NCBI GenBank assembly: GCA_965212145.1
Contig: CBDBUY010000009.1
Coordinates: 62,001-126,000 of the forward strand
DNA from: JAAEPI01 sp965212145
GTDB taxonomy: Bacteria; Bacteroidota; Bacteroidia; Cytophagales; Cyclobacteriaceae
Direction of reading: 5' to 3'
DNA length: 64,000 nt
The position numbers were made by a program, and so were the translations under genes. Shown piece by piece: positions 27,803 to 37,228 of the stretch. The notes beneath the pieces are model-generated. The model did not search any database and had not been told where the DNA came from. It saw nothing but the letters and a program-made list of their open reading frames with translations. Within the stretch, counting starts at the first letter, position 1. Each line of letters opens with the position of its first letter.

Positions 27803-29113
27803 ATGAAAAATTTAATCCTACCTAGATTTTTAATGATGTTGGGAGTTTTATCGCTCCCAGGTCTGCTCTCAGCTCAAGATGGTCTTGACACAGGGAATAC
27901 CGCATGGATGCTTATGTCGGCGGCCTTGGTAATGGTAATGACGCCAGCGGGTCTGGCTTTGTTCTATGGTGGTTTGACGCAAAGTAAAAGCGTGCTTAAC
28001 ACGATAGGAATGAGTTATACGGCCTTTATGACCGGAACGCTCGCCTGGATCATCATTGGGTATTCATTTGCCTTTTCGGAGGGTAATCAGTTCATTGGTG
28101 GATTTGAGCATTTCATGCTTAGAAATATTTCCATTGATGATGTCGTCTCGGGAGCTGGGATCCCAAAATTCCTGGATGTAGCTTTTCAGGGGACATTCGC
28201 GGCAATAGCCGTGGCGATCGTGAGCGGATCGGTCATCGAGCGAATTCGATTTTCCACCTGGATTTGGTTCTCGGTTTTTTGGGTCATCCTGGTTTATGCC
28301 CCGATTTGTCATTGGGTGTGGGGATCTGAGGGATTCCTTCATGGTGATTTGGATTTTGCCGGAGGAACCGTGATTCATGTAAATGCTGGAATTTCAGGGT
28401 TGGTCTTAGCGCTATTGGTAGGTCGCAGAATTGACTTGCACGAGGAACGACGACCGGCATCCATAAAATTCATGGTCCTTGGTTCAGCCTTGCTCTGGTT
28501 CGGCTGGTTCGGTTTTAATGGGGGGAGTGCCTACGGTGCTAACTCCATGGCGGCCAGTGCATTTTTAGTAACCAATGTTGCAGCATGCGCTGCTGGATTG
28601 GTTTGGTTGATTATTGAGTGGTTTATCATTAAGAAACCGACACTTATCGGGATAGCCTCGGGTGCAATATCCGGATTGGTGGCGATCACGCCTGCTGCCG
28701 GATACGTGGATGTTCAAGGCGCTTTAATAATCGGAAGTCTTGGCAGTATTGTCGGCTATCTCGGAGTGGTTAAGCTGAAAGAGTATTTCGGTCACGATGA
28801 CACATTGGATGCTTTCGGAATGCATGGATTGGTCGGAATTGCCGGCGCGCTGCTTACGGGTGTTTTTGCGACTCCATTGATTGATTCCAGTGCTGCTGGT
28901 GCGCTGTACGGAAATCCTGGTCAGATACTGGTCCAGTTGAAGTCAGTGGGAGCGACCGTCATATACTCGGCGGTCGGTACGTTTGTGATTTACAAAATCG
29001 TAGCACTCTTCACCAAAGGTGGTCGAATCAACCAGGAAATGGAATTGGAAGGCATGGATATTGGATATCACGGCGAGCAATTTATGGACATGGAAACCAG
29101 TAATGGTGACTGA
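27803..29113 (+). CDS. amt: Ammonium transporter Amt (first copy)
   Basis: An Amt/MEP/Rh-family ammonium channel of 436 residues with a signal peptide (LPGLLSAQ) before the eleven-helix core. It begins DTGNTAWMLMSAALVMVMTPAGLALFYGGL. The pore twin histidines lie in FAGGTVIHVNAG and FGMHGLVGIAGAL. A TAATTTCG box (27790-27797), one mismatch from TAnnTTTG, precedes the ATG. A terminator follows, so it is a separate unit from the porin-amt pair. No GlnK/PII gene is next to it. Confidence 0.95.
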   Translation: MKNLILPRFLMMLGVLSLPGLLSAQDGLDTGNTAWMLMSAALVMVMTPAGLALFYGGLTQSKSVLNTIGMSYTAFMTGTLAWIIIGYSFAFSEGNQFIGGFEHFMLRNISIDDVVSGAGIPKFLDVAFQGTFAAIAVAIVSGSVIERIRFSTWIWFSVFWVILVYAPICHWVWGSEGFLHGDLDFAGGTVIHVNAGISGLVLALLVGRRIDLHEERRPASIKFMVLGSALLWFGWFGFNGGSAYGANSMAASAFLVTNVAACAAGLVWLIIEWFIIKKPTLIGIASGAISGLVAITPAAGYVDVQGALIIGSLGSIVGYLGVVKLKEYFGHDDTLDAFGMHGLVGIAGALLTGVFATPLIDSSAAGALYGNPGQILVQLKSVGATVIYSAVGTFVIYKIVALFTKGGRINQEMELEGMDIGYHGEQFMDMETSNGD

Positions 29114-29140
29114 TTGATCTAATCACAAAGGATTCGATAG

Positions 29141-29168
29141 AGCCCATTCGTTTGAATGGGCTTTTTTA
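29141..29168 (+). terminator. Rho-independent terminator of first amt
   Basis: Perfect stem AGCCCATTC / GAATGGGCT, 4-base loop, followed by TTTTTT. Confidence 0.9.
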
Positions 29169-29466
29169 TTGCCCGATTTCGTGGATTCTGAAATTGATAA
29201 AGTTCAAAATAGAGCCTATTCGATGTGGATTTTGCAAAAGAGCACCGTCTCGGTTGTTATTTCATTCAATAAATCGTCAATAATCACCGTTTCTATTCAT
29301 TTAGATATAAAACACAACCGATTTCGATAAATAATCCGCAAATAATGAATCGATAGGATTAAAAAAGAACTTCTGAATCTAATTTTGCTGCAACAAAAAC
29401 AAAAAACGGTTTAAAAAAGAACCAAAAAAGAGAGTAAAAACGATTTTTAAATCAAAAACAGACAAA
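29169..29466 (+). promoter_or_regulatory. AT-rich upstream region of porin-amt operon with -7 box
   Basis: No gene is visible in this stretch. A TAATTTTG box at 29380-29387 matches TAnnTTTG exactly; a transcript from it would have a leader of about 75 bases rich in A. I see no clear -33 element and no riboswitch-like fold. Confidence 0.5.
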
Positions 29467-30519
29467 ATGAAGACTAAGAAGAATGTATTTATGGTGATGC
29501 TGGCCGTTGCTGGTATGATTTTCACCAACAAAGTGAGTGCGCAGGAGGAAGAGGAGGCTGATGAGTCATTACAGATTTCAGGATCAGTGGACACCTATTA
29601 TAAATATGATTTCTCCGGAAATGCCAATCAGCCGACTTGGTTCATGGAAGATCAGAACTCGGTTTCATTGGGTATGGTCAACATCATCCTCAGTCAAACC
29701 AAGGGTAAAGTGACTTTCGTAGGTGATGTGGCCTTTGGTCCTAGAGGAGATGGCTCTGGTGATGACACTGGTGCAACAGCCACTGCCGCCGGATCAATCC
29801 AAAACCTTTATGTTTCCTACGCGGTTTCTGACGGTGTTCAGTTAACAGCCGGATTCATGGGGACATTCATTGGATACGAGGTGATTTCTCCAACTGCCAA
29901 TTTCAACTACTCAGGATCGTACTTGTTTAGCAATGGTCCTTTCCAAAATGCAGGATTGAAGGCAGATTTCACTTTGGGAGACAACATGGGCCTAATGGTC
30001 GGAGCGTTCTCATCTCAGTGGGACAGCTATGAAGCCGATCCTAATCTAGGGATGGAAAACCTTGGTGCCCAGTTCTCAATTTCACCAACTGATGGGTGGG
30101 ATGTGTATTTGAACTATATCACAGGTAAGAACTTTGAGCAGTGGGATGTTACTACAGGCTACCAAATTTCTGATCCATTCTATTTGGGCTTAAACGTTTC
30201 AGGAAACTCCAAGTATGCCGGAGACGACACGGGATTCTTCGGAATTGCAGGATACGCTCAGTATGCCATCACGGAGGGATTCGGCTTGGGCGTCAGATAT
30301 GAGAATTTCACAGACAGTGAAGGTTACGACACAGGATCTGCCTTTGAGGACATTACTGTGAGCTCTTTCACGATCTCAGCAAACCTTGTTAGCGGCCCAT
30401 TGACATTCATTCCTGAAGTTAGATTCGATTCAGCTGACTTTGATGTCTTCACTGACTCTGATGACGCGGCGACAGGATCCTTCACTCAATTAGGTTTTGC
30501 TGCTGTTTACAGCTTCTAA
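29467..30519 (+). CDS. Outer membrane porin-like beta-barrel protein
   Basis: A 350-residue protein with signal peptide (NKVSAQ), an acidic EEEEADE run, then alternating beta strands (LQISGSVDTYYKYDFSG, TFVGDVAFGPRG, SFTQLGFAAVYSF with terminal Phe). This fits a Bacteroidota porin/outer-membrane beta-barrel family. It starts 31 bp before the second amt and follows the first amt, so it may be the outer-membrane entry route for ammonium or a nitrogen compound (inference from context only). Confidence 0.8.
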   Translation: MKTKKNVFMVMLAVAGMIFTNKVSAQEEEEADESLQISGSVDTYYKYDFSGNANQPTWFMEDQNSVSLGMVNIILSQTKGKVTFVGDVAFGPRGDGSGDDTGATATAAGSIQNLYVSYAVSDGVQLTAGFMGTFIGYEVISPTANFNYSGSYLFSNGPFQNAGLKADFTLGDNMGLMVGAFSSQWDSYEADPNLGMENLGAQFSISPTDGWDVYLNYITGKNFEQWDVTTGYQISDPFYLGLNVSGNSKYAGDDTGFFGIAGYAQYAITEGFGLGVRYENFTDSEGYDTGSAFEDITVSSFTISANLVSGPLTFIPEVRFDSADFDVFTDSDDAATGSFTQLGFAAVYSF

Positions 30520-30549
30520 CTGATCTATTTAGGACTTAAAGAAATAATT

Positions 30550-31848
30550 ATGAAAAGATTTTTATCACTACTACCTATTCTCGGACTGATGCTCATCCCT
30601 ACTTCGGCATGGGCGCAGGACGGAGAAGTTTCGCTGGGGTTATTCACAGCGAACAACGTTTGGATGATGTTGGCCACTGCCTTGGTGTTTATTATGCACC
30701 TTGGATTTGCGGGCGTGGAGGCCGGTTTCGGACAGGCCAAGAACACGGTTAACATTTTATTTAAGAACACGCTGACCCCAATTATTGGGATCGTAACCTA
30801 TTTCATCTGTGGATTCAATTTGATGTACCCGGGTTTTGACGTACCTGGCTGGTTCGGATTTGCGGGATTTGGAATTGGATCGTCTGAAACGGCAGATGTT
30901 ACCACAGCCTATGCTAGTGGTGGTTATACCTGGTGGACAGACTTTTTGTTCCAGGCAATGTTTGCAGCTACGGCGGCCACCATTGTATCCGGTGCAGTCG
31001 CAGAGAGAATTAAGCTGAGCGCTTACATGATTTTTACTGTCATTTTCGTCGGATTGGTCTATCCAATCATTGGAAGCTGGAAATGGGGTGGAGGTATGCT
31101 TGACTCATGGGGATTCTACGATTTCGCTGGTTCCACACTCGTACACTCAGTAGGTGGATGGGGAGCTCTTGCAGGAATCATTCTTTTAGGCCCAAGACTT
31201 GGGAAGTATGTCGATGGAAAAATCGTCGACAAACCGGGATCAAGTGTGCCTTTGGCCGTGATCGGGGTGTTCTTGCTCTGGTTAGGATGGTTTGGGTTCA
31301 ACGGAGGATCCGTCTTGTCTGGTGATCCAGCATTGACATCCTTTGTATTAGTTACTACATCGTTGGCAGCTTGTGCAGGAGGTCTTGGAGCTTTCTTGAT
31401 GAGCTACATTTATTTCAAACGAATGGACTTGGGTATGGTGCTAAATGGAATTCTTGCTGGTTTAGTGGGAATCACGGCTGGTGCAGATGTCATTGAGCCA
31501 AACAGTGCTCTACTTGTTGGATTCATCGCTGGTATTCTAGTGGTTCTATCAGCAGTATTGCTAGATAAATTAAAACTAGATGACATGGTGGGTGCAGTTT
31601 CTGTACACCTCACATGTGGAATCTGGGGCACTCTGGCCGTTGGAATCTTCTCAAACAACCCTGAACACAGCTTCGGCGCTCAATTAACTGGAGTGGCTGT
31701 ATGCGGTGTAGCGGCCTTTACAGCAGCGTTCATCATCTTCTTTGTTTTGAAGAAAACTATGGGAATCAGGGTTTCTAAGGAGCACGAAGAAGAGGGATTG
31801 GATAGCCACGAACATGGAATCAGAGGCTACACCATAATTACCGAATAA
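30550..31848 (+). CDS. amt: Ammonium transporter Amt (second copy)
   Basis: A second 432-residue Amt with signal peptide (TSAWAQ). Pore histidines lie in FAGSTLVHSVGGWG and AVSVHLTCGIWG. It differs from the first copy in length of loops and in the start of the core (ANNVWMMLATALVFIMHLGFAG), placing it in another Amt branch. It forms an operon with the porin-like gene and ends before a strong terminator. Confidence 0.95.
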   Translation: MKRFLSLLPILGLMLIPTSAWAQDGEVSLGLFTANNVWMMLATALVFIMHLGFAGVEAGFGQAKNTVNILFKNTLTPIIGIVTYFICGFNLMYPGFDVPGWFGFAGFGIGSSETADVTTAYASGGYTWWTDFLFQAMFAATAATIVSGAVAERIKLSAYMIFTVIFVGLVYPIIGSWKWGGGMLDSWGFYDFAGSTLVHSVGGWGALAGIILLGPRLGKYVDGKIVDKPGSSVPLAVIGVFLLWLGWFGFNGGSVLSGDPALTSFVLVTTSLAACAGGLGAFLMSYIYFKRMDLGMVLNGILAGLVGITAGADVIEPNSALLVGFIAGILVVLSAVLLDKLKLDDMVGAVSVHLTCGIWGTLAVGIFSNNPEHSFGAQLTGVAVCGVAAFTAAFIIFFVLKKTMGIRVSKEHEEEGLDSHEHGIRGYTIITE

Positions 31849-31894
31849 AGACTTTAGTTTATGATCAAAGACCAGCTGGTTACTGGGCTACAAG

Positions 31895-31926
31895 AAAACC
31901 CTCCACAGTCGCGGAGGGTTTTTTTA
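31895..31926 (+). terminator. Rho-independent terminator of porin-amt operon
   Basis: Perfect 8-bp stem AACCCTCC / GGAGGGTT with an 8-base loop and a T-run. Confidence 0.9.
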
Positions 31927-31993
31927 TTTCCTTGGGCTTATTATTGGAACTTTGTGACCTTTAGAGTCATTTTAACATGTAACTAACCATTCT

Positions 31994-32527
31994 ATGAAGA
32001 CCATCTTAGCTATCGGAGCAAGTAACAGCGAAAACTCTATCAACCGAAAATTTGCCTTCTGGGCTGCCAATCAGGTTGAAGGCGCTTCGGTAGATGACAT
32101 TGACTTGAATGACTATGAGATGCCCATTTTCAAGATTGACAGGGAGAAGGAAAATGGAATTCCTCAACTCGCTCATGATTTTAAGGAAATGGTGAAGGAA
32201 TGCGATGGGATCGTTATCTCCTTTGCAGAGCATAATGGAAGCTTTTCGGCGGCTTTCAAGAACGTGTACGATTGGATTTCCAGAATCGGGGCACCAATTT
32301 GGGGGGATAAGCCAATGATGATCCTAGCGACTTCCCCAGGGAAACGTGGAGGAATGAGCGTCTTGGAAACTGCCGAGAAGATCTTACCTCATCGGGGAGC
32401 GAAGATTTCGGGAGTTTTTTCACTGCCGTCATTCAAGGAGAATTTCGAAAATGGGATTACCAATCCTGATTTGACGGCTAGTTTCAATGAGCAACTTTCC
32501 ATATTTCGGGCTGCATTGGATGAATGA
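31994..32527 (+). CDS. NAD(P)H-dependent FMN reductase-family flavoprotein
   Basis: A 177-residue flavodoxin-like protein: GASNSENSINRKFA (phosphate-binding loop for FMN) at the N-terminus, SFAEHNGSFSAAFKNVYDWIS in the middle, and ATSPGKRGG near residue 115. Members reduce FMN or quinones with NAD(P)H in the cytoplasm. Substrate not predictable. It is preceded by a terminator and stands 16 bp from the next gene. Confidence 0.88.
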   Translation: MKTILAIGASNSENSINRKFAFWAANQVEGASVDDIDLNDYEMPIFKIDREKENGIPQLAHDFKEMVKECDGIVISFAEHNGSFSAAFKNVYDWISRIGAPIWGDKPMMILATSPGKRGGMSVLETAEKILPHRGAKISGVFSLPSFKENFENGITNPDLTASFNEQLSIFRAALDE

Positions 32528-32543
32528 GTAATGAAGTGACCAA

Positions 32544-33071
32544 GTGAACCATTATCTTAGGTGGGTGCGCGGATACTTTCTAAACTTGTTGCTGTTTTCA
32601 TCAATCCTGACGTTTGGGCAAGAAATGTCCGTTGGGTATTTCAGTCTTTTTGCCAATCAGCCGGGGATTAAAGGGGCTGTTTATTTCGAAGCACCCAGTA
32701 GTGATCTATTCATAAGTCCCCAAGTAGCTTACTTTTCAAAAGATAAAGACCAAACCAATTGGCTGTTGAATCTGGAGATAGGGAAAGATTTCATGCAGGA
32801 TGGCAAAAACAGGTATGTCTCTTTTGCAGGAGGCCTTGGCTATTGGCGACAAACCACGGATGCGTTGAATGATCATGGATCGTCGATTTTTCGGGAGGCT
32901 ATCATCGACAGCTATGTCGTCCCATCCATCAGTTTTGAAATGGGGTGGAGGTATAACCAGGTCGGGTGGTACTTGAAAAACTCATTGGGCTCAAAGCTTG
33001 GCAAGGACGTAAGTTCTTTGGTGATATTCCTAGAGCTTGGTTTGAAAATTTCTCTGACTTCTGTCGATTAG
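32544..33071 (+). CDS. Hypothetical exported/outer-membrane protein
   Basis: About 175 residues starting from a GTG at 32544, since no ATG occurs near the signal-peptide region (GYFLNLLLFSSILTFGQ). The mature part alternates polar and hydrophobic residues like a small outer-membrane beta-barrel (YVSFAGGLGYW, SFEMGWRYNQVGWYLKNS, LVIFLELGLKISL). Family not recognised. It converges with nadE only 3 bp downstream. Confidence 0.6.
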   Translation: MNHYLRWVRGYFLNLLLFSSILTFGQEMSVGYFSLFANQPGIKGAVYFEAPSSDLFISPQVAYFSKDKDQTNWLLNLEIGKDFMQDGKNRYVSFAGGLGYWRQTTDALNDHGSSIFREAIIDSYVVPSISFEMGWRYNQVGWYLKNSLGSKLGKDVSSLVIFLELGLKISLTSVD

Positions 33072-33074
33072 ACC

Positions 33075-34862
33075 TCAATCGCCACTCAAAATCGGATACC
33101 GGAACCAGCTCCTGGGATCGAGGTTGTAATCATCTAAATGAAAACTAGGGGCCAAACGTTCACGCTTCCATTGGTTTCGTTTCCAGAGTTTGAAATATTT
33201 CGAAACCCATTTTTCAGCATTTTCAGCCCCATGATTTTCAGTAAGAACTTGCTCGATCTGTTGCTGATTCTTTCTTTCGAGAACGAACATCCTCTCGATG
33301 GATTGAAGAACTTCATAAGGCATCAGGTCGTCCTCGTCGGTTTGAGTTTTTTCAAGGGGCCTTAGTTCGGCTGTAGGCGCAAGGCCGTTAACCCGACTAA
33401 GTGCTTCATAACCCAGTTCCTTTTCGGCATATATCAGCCACTCCCGGATGAATTCTTTGTCTACTCCGGCAATTGGAGAAATACTCCCGCTTGTGTCTCC
33501 ATCCATTGTGGTGTACCCAACGGAACCTTCACTCCGGTTGGAGGTAGCCAGTAGCAATGAGTTTCGTTTGTTGGCGAGCATCCAGATGATTGGCGAGCGG
33601 CTCCTGGCCTGAATATTCTGGAGCGTAATGTCGTCTTTGTCCCAAGTGAGTTTTTCACCGATCGCTCCTTCAATAATTTTTTGTGCTCCCTTGACTTGAT
33701 CGTCAATCTCCCAATGGAAGAATGAGGCTCCAATGGATTCGGCCAGTTCTTGCGCGGAGTTGAAGGTATCATCGGAAGAGTTCTTGGTTCCCTGATACGC
33801 AACAGCCAATAAGTTTTTCATGATCTCGGGAATGGAATTTTCGTTCCTCCCAAGCCTGAGACAAAATGGGACGCCACCCAGCTCGCTAATTCCACGCTTG
33901 ACCATCTCGGCCACCATCACGGCGATGGTGCTGGAGTCTGCTCCACCGCTAAGGGAGAGTACAAATCCATCGACTCCACTTTTTCTTAAGTAATCGAAAA
34001 GGGCCAGGCTCACCGCCTGAGGAAATTCCTCATTCTTCTCTTGAAGGTCATCAGTCAGGTTTCGTTCGCTTTTTTCAGGATTGTCGAAATCTACGTCCAC
34101 TGATTGCAGCGAGTAGTCAGTAAATGAAAGTCTCCTTGCTGTCGCGAGCAATTCTCCCTTCTGAGCGACCATGACGTCTCCATCATAAATCACCCGACCG
34201 GCTTCATTCCCCAGCTGGTTTGCATAAACATAAACGCATCTAAAAATCGCCGAGCTGGATCGAATGATTTCTCGTCGACGCTTAAATTTCCCAAAGGCAA
34301 AGTGCGAGGCACTTGGATTTAATATGATATCGACATCCTGGGTCAGGTGCAATGCCGGGCGATCAGCAACCCATGCATCCTCGCATATTTCAAATCCGAT
34401 CTTTTTTCCTTTGAAATCGGCGATGATGTGCCCGATTGGATAGTTTTTTCCATCGATTTCCACTTCCGTGACAAATCCGGTCTCCCATTCTTCAAACCAA
34501 CGAGGTTCGTAGTGAATGCCGTCCTTCGGTAGTCTCTGCTTACAGTATATCCCTTGAATCTGACCATCAGCAATAAAGGCCAAGCTGTTGTACACCTTCT
34601 TTTCAAAGCGAAGGGGAAATCCGACGACAACCCCAATGTTCTCAGTTTCCGGGACGATTTTGACTAGGGTTTCAAGTGCCTTATCCGCAACCCACGGATG
34701 AAGAAACATGTCTTCACAACCATATCCGGTTATTGATAATTCTGAGAGGCATAGAATCTCTATGTCGGCTTTCTTCGCGGCTTCAATAGCCGACTTGATC
34801 CTAAGTTGATTGCCATCCCAATCCAGGGGTGTCTGGTTCAGCGCTGCTCCTCCAATTCTCAT
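33075..34862 (-). CDS. nadE: Glutamine-dependent NAD+ synthetase
   Basis: Makes NAD+ from deamido-NAD+, ATP and glutamine. It is the two-domain form of 595 residues: an N-terminal nitrilase-type glutaminase with Glu (LSELSITGYGCEDMF), Lys (CKQRLPKDGIHYEPRWFEEW region) and Cys (IGFEICEDAW), then a C-terminal ammonia-dependent synthetase with the P-loop SLSGGADSST. The start overlaps the rnc stop by 4 bp, so rnc and nadE are translationally coupled. Confidence 0.95.
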   Translation of the reverse strand: MRIGGAALNQTPLDWDGNQLRIKSAIEAAKKADIEILCLSELSITGYGCEDMFLHPWVADKALETLVKIVPETENIGVVVGFPLRFEKKVYNSLAFIADGQIQGIYCKQRLPKDGIHYEPRWFEEWETGFVTEVEIDGKNYPIGHIIADFKGKKIGFEICEDAWVADRPALHLTQDVDIILNPSASHFAFGKFKRRREIIRSSSAIFRCVYVYANQLGNEAGRVIYDGDVMVAQKGELLATARRLSFTDYSLQSVDVDFDNPEKSERNLTDDLQEKNEEFPQAVSLALFDYLRKSGVDGFVLSLSGGADSSTIAVMVAEMVKRGISELGGVPFCLRLGRNENSIPEIMKNLLAVAYQGTKNSSDDTFNSAQELAESIGASFFHWEIDDQVKGAQKIIEGAIGEKLTWDKDDITLQNIQARSRSPIIWMLANKRNSLLLATSNRSEGSVGYTTMDGDTSGSISPIAGVDKEFIREWLIYAEKELGYEALSRVNGLAPTAELRPLEKTQTDEDDLMPYEVLQSIERMFVLERKNQQQIEQVLTENHGAENAEKWVSKYFKLWKRNQWKRERLAPSFHLDDYNLDPRSWFRYPILSGD

Positions 34863-35599
34863 TCATGTGGGATTTCTAGCTCATCCATTGATTTTCTTGC
34901 GGCATCTTGTTCTGCCTTTTTCTTGTTGAAACCAAATCCCTTCATGACTGGTTTCCCGTCCACAGAAAGCTGAACGATAAACTGTTTGGAAGTTTCTCCT
35001 TTTTCTTCAATTAACTCAAAGTCTATGTCCTTGTTCTCCTTCTGCGCCCACTCAATGATTTTGCTTTTATGATTATAGCTCGTGCTGAGAATCTCATCGA
35101 AATCGAAATGGGGTTGGATCAATTTACTAAGTATAAATTTTCGAGAAGCCTCAAAGCCATGGTCCAAATAAAATGCCCCTACTACCGCTTCCATGACGTC
35201 ACCATAAACCGATTTGTGTCTTGGGCCTTTCTGCTGATCATATCGCACAAGCGGGGCAAGCCCAATTTTTTTGCAAAGCAGATTCAGCGCTTCTCTGCTC
35301 ACTATACGAGCACGTAGTTCAGTGAGAAAACCTTCTTCTTTATATGGAAATCTCTTAAAAAGGAGTTCGGCGACCACCATTCCAAGAATTGCATCTCCAA
35401 GGTATTCGAGACGTTCGTAGGAGTCTTTGATGCCTCCTTGATTTTTTTTGGCTACTGAGCTGTGGCTCAGCGCTTGCTCATAAAGTCTAAGATTTACGGG
35501 TGTACGGCCAGTGATGCTGGCAAAATTCTTAGCCAGCTCCCGATCTTTTTTAGAAGAAAATTGTTGGTAGAGCGCGTTTGCCTTTTTGAATACAAACAC
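34859..35599 (-). CDS. rnc: Ribonuclease III
   Basis: A double-stranded-RNA endonuclease for rRNA processing. Its 246 residues contain the RNase III signature ERLEYLGDAILGMVVAELLF with the catalytic acidic residues, the second acidic cluster in YGDVMEAVVGAFYLD, and a C-terminal dsRNA-binding domain (KQFIVQLSVDGKPVMKGFG, KKKAEQDAARKSM). Seven bases separate it from fabF upstream, and it overlaps nadE downstream: acpP-fabF-rnc-nadE reads as one operon. The fabF-rnc order is common in bacteria. Confidence 0.96.
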   Translation of the reverse strand: MFVFKKANALYQQFSSKKDRELAKNFASITGRTPVNLRLYEQALSHSSVAKKNQGGIKDSYERLEYLGDAILGMVVAELLFKRFPYKEEGFLTELRARIVSREALNLLCKKIGLAPLVRYDQQKGPRHKSVYGDVMEAVVGAFYLDHGFEASRKFILSKLIQPHFDFDEILSTSYNHKSKIIEWAQKENKDIDFELIEEKGETSKQFIVQLSVDGKPVMKGFGFNKKKAEQDAARKSMDELEIPHE

Positions 35600-35606
35600 G
35601 CCTGAA

Positions 35607-36860
35607 TCAGTCTGAGTACTTTCCGAAAATCACTGAGGTATTGTGACCACCGAATCCGAAGGTATTGCTAATAGCCACATTGACTTCTCTTTTCTGAGCC
35701 TTGCCAAAGGTCAGATTCAACTTCGGGTCGATCTCCGGATCGTCGGTGAAATGATTGATTGTCGGAGGGATGATGCCCTGCTCAATCGCCATAATGCTCG
35801 CAATGCTTTCCACCGCCCCGGCTGCACCAAGTAGGTGACCAGTCATTGATTTGGTCGAACTGATGTTCACTTTTTCCGTATGCTCGCCCAGAACCCGCTG
35901 GATGGCCTTGATTTCTCCTGCATCGCCTAGTGGCGTGGAGGTGCCATGCGTATTGACGTAATCAATGTCTGAGACTTTGAGATTTGCATCCTCCAAAGCA
36001 TTATTGAGAACCAATTCGATTCCCACGCCCTCAGGATGAGGTGCGGTCATGTGATACGCATCAGCAGACATTCCTGCTCCGAGTACTTCCGCATAGATTT
36101 TAGCTCCTCGGGCTTTGGCATGTTCAAGCTCTTCGAGCATCAATCCACCACCACCTTCTCCAAGGACAAAACCATCTCGGTCTTTGTCATAAGGTCTGGA
36201 GGCTGTTGACGGATCGTCGTTTCTTTCAGACAGTGCCTTCATTGCATTGAATCCGCCGACACCAGCTTCGCAAACAGCTGCCTCAGAACCACCGGTTAAG
36301 ATGGCGACTGCTTTGCCAAGTCGAATGTAGGTGAGTGCATCCTGCAACGCATGATTGGAAGACGCACAGGCCGAAACTGTCGAGAAGTTTGGCCCTCGGA
36401 AGCCGTATTTCATGGACAAAAGTCCCGGTGAAATGTCGGCGATCATTTTAGGAATAAAGAAGGGATTAAATCGTGGAGTCCCATCTCCTCTTGCAAAGCT
36501 TGATACCTCTTCCTGGAAGGTGATCAAGCCACCAATACCTGATGCCCAGATAACTCCGACTCGGTCTTTGTCTACTTTTTCCAGATCTAATCCCGAATCT
36601 ACCACAGCTTCGTCTCCGGATACCATCGCATATTGCGTAACCAGATCCATTCTGCGTGCTTCACGGCGATCTATAAAGTCTTCGGCATTGAAGCCTTTGA
36701 CCTCACAAGCAAACTGAGTCCTGAATTTCTCAGCATCAAATTTGGTAATACGAGCTGCGCCGCTCACACCCTCAGCCAATGCCTTCCAATATTCATCTTT
36801 GGTATTGCCTAGGGGTGTAAGCGCCCCGATTCCGGTTACTACAACTCGTTTTAGTTCCAT
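35607..36860 (-). CDS. fabF: Beta-ketoacyl-ACP synthase II
   Basis: Elongates acyl-ACP with malonyl-ACP in fatty-acid synthesis. The 417 residues have the Cys-His-His triad: Cys in VSACASSNHALQ, His in NTHGTSTPLGD, and His in KSMTGHLLGAAGA. It lies 8 bp after acpP and before rnc on the minus strand. Confidence 0.97.
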   Translation of the reverse strand: MELKRVVVTGIGALTPLGNTKDEYWKALAEGVSGAARITKFDAEKFRTQFACEVKGFNAEDFIDRREARRMDLVTQYAMVSGDEAVVDSGLDLEKVDKDRVGVIWASGIGGLITFQEEVSSFARGDGTPRFNPFFIPKMIADISPGLLSMKYGFRGPNFSTVSACASSNHALQDALTYIRLGKAVAILTGGSEAAVCEAGVGGFNAMKALSERNDDPSTASRPYDKDRDGFVLGEGGGGLMLEELEHAKARGAKIYAEVLGAGMSADAYHMTAPHPEGVGIELVLNNALEDANLKVSDIDYVNTHGTSTPLGDAGEIKAIQRVLGEHTEKVNISSTKSMTGHLLGAAGAVESIASIMAIEQGIIPPTINHFTDDPEIDPKLNLTFGKAQKREVNVAISNTFGFGGHNTSVIFGKYSD

Positions 36861-36868
36861 AAAGGATT

Positions 36869-37105
36869 TTATTTTACGTTAGCTTCTAGGTAGGTGACAG
36901 CTTGTCCTACTGTAGCAATGTTCTCTGCTTGATCGTCAGGAATTGAGATGTTGAATTCTTTTTCGAATTCCATGATCAATTCAACTGTGTCTAAAGAGTC
37001 TGCGCCAAGATCATTTGTAAAGCTAGCTTCCGCTGTTACTTCAGATTCTTCAACACCAAGTTTGTCAATGATGATCGAAGTTACTTTCTGAGCAATTTCT
37101 GACAT
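36869..37105 (-). CDS. acpP: Acyl carrier protein
   Basis: A 78-residue carrier protein; the start at 37105 (MSEIAQKVTSIIIDKLG) gives the standard length, whereas the upstream ATG would add eleven atypical residues. The phosphopantetheine serine is in LGADSLDTVELIMEFE. It is the first gene of the acpP-fabF-rnc-nadE operon. Confidence 0.97.
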   Translation of the reverse strand: MSEIAQKVTSIIIDKLGVEESEVTAEASFTNDLGADSLDTVELIMEFEKEFNISIPDDQAENIATVGQAVTYLEANVK

Positions 37106-37135
37106 GTTTCTAATTATTTGGTTAAAAATGTGCTG

Positions 37136-37158
37136 CAAAGAAAATCAAAAGTGGTCAA
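37136..37158 (-). promoter_or_regulatory. Possible promoter of acpP operon
   Basis: On the minus strand TTGACC is followed after a short spacer by TTTCTTTG, one mismatch from TAnnTTTG. It is about 31 bp upstream of the acpP ATG. A tentative call. Confidence 0.35.
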
Positions 37159-37213
37159 CTAGCCCAAAGATTTTACGACTCTCGAAAATTCTTCGTTCGA
37201 GGCTGATTTCGCT

Positions 37214-37221
37214 AATTTTGT
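37214..37221 (+). promoter_or_regulatory. -7 box of the IPExxxVDY-pyk operon
   Basis: TAATTTTG matches TAnnTTTG exactly and lies 7 bp before the ATG at 37229, implying a very short leader. No convincing -33 element was seen. Confidence 0.5.
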
Positions 37222-37228
37222 TTATCAA

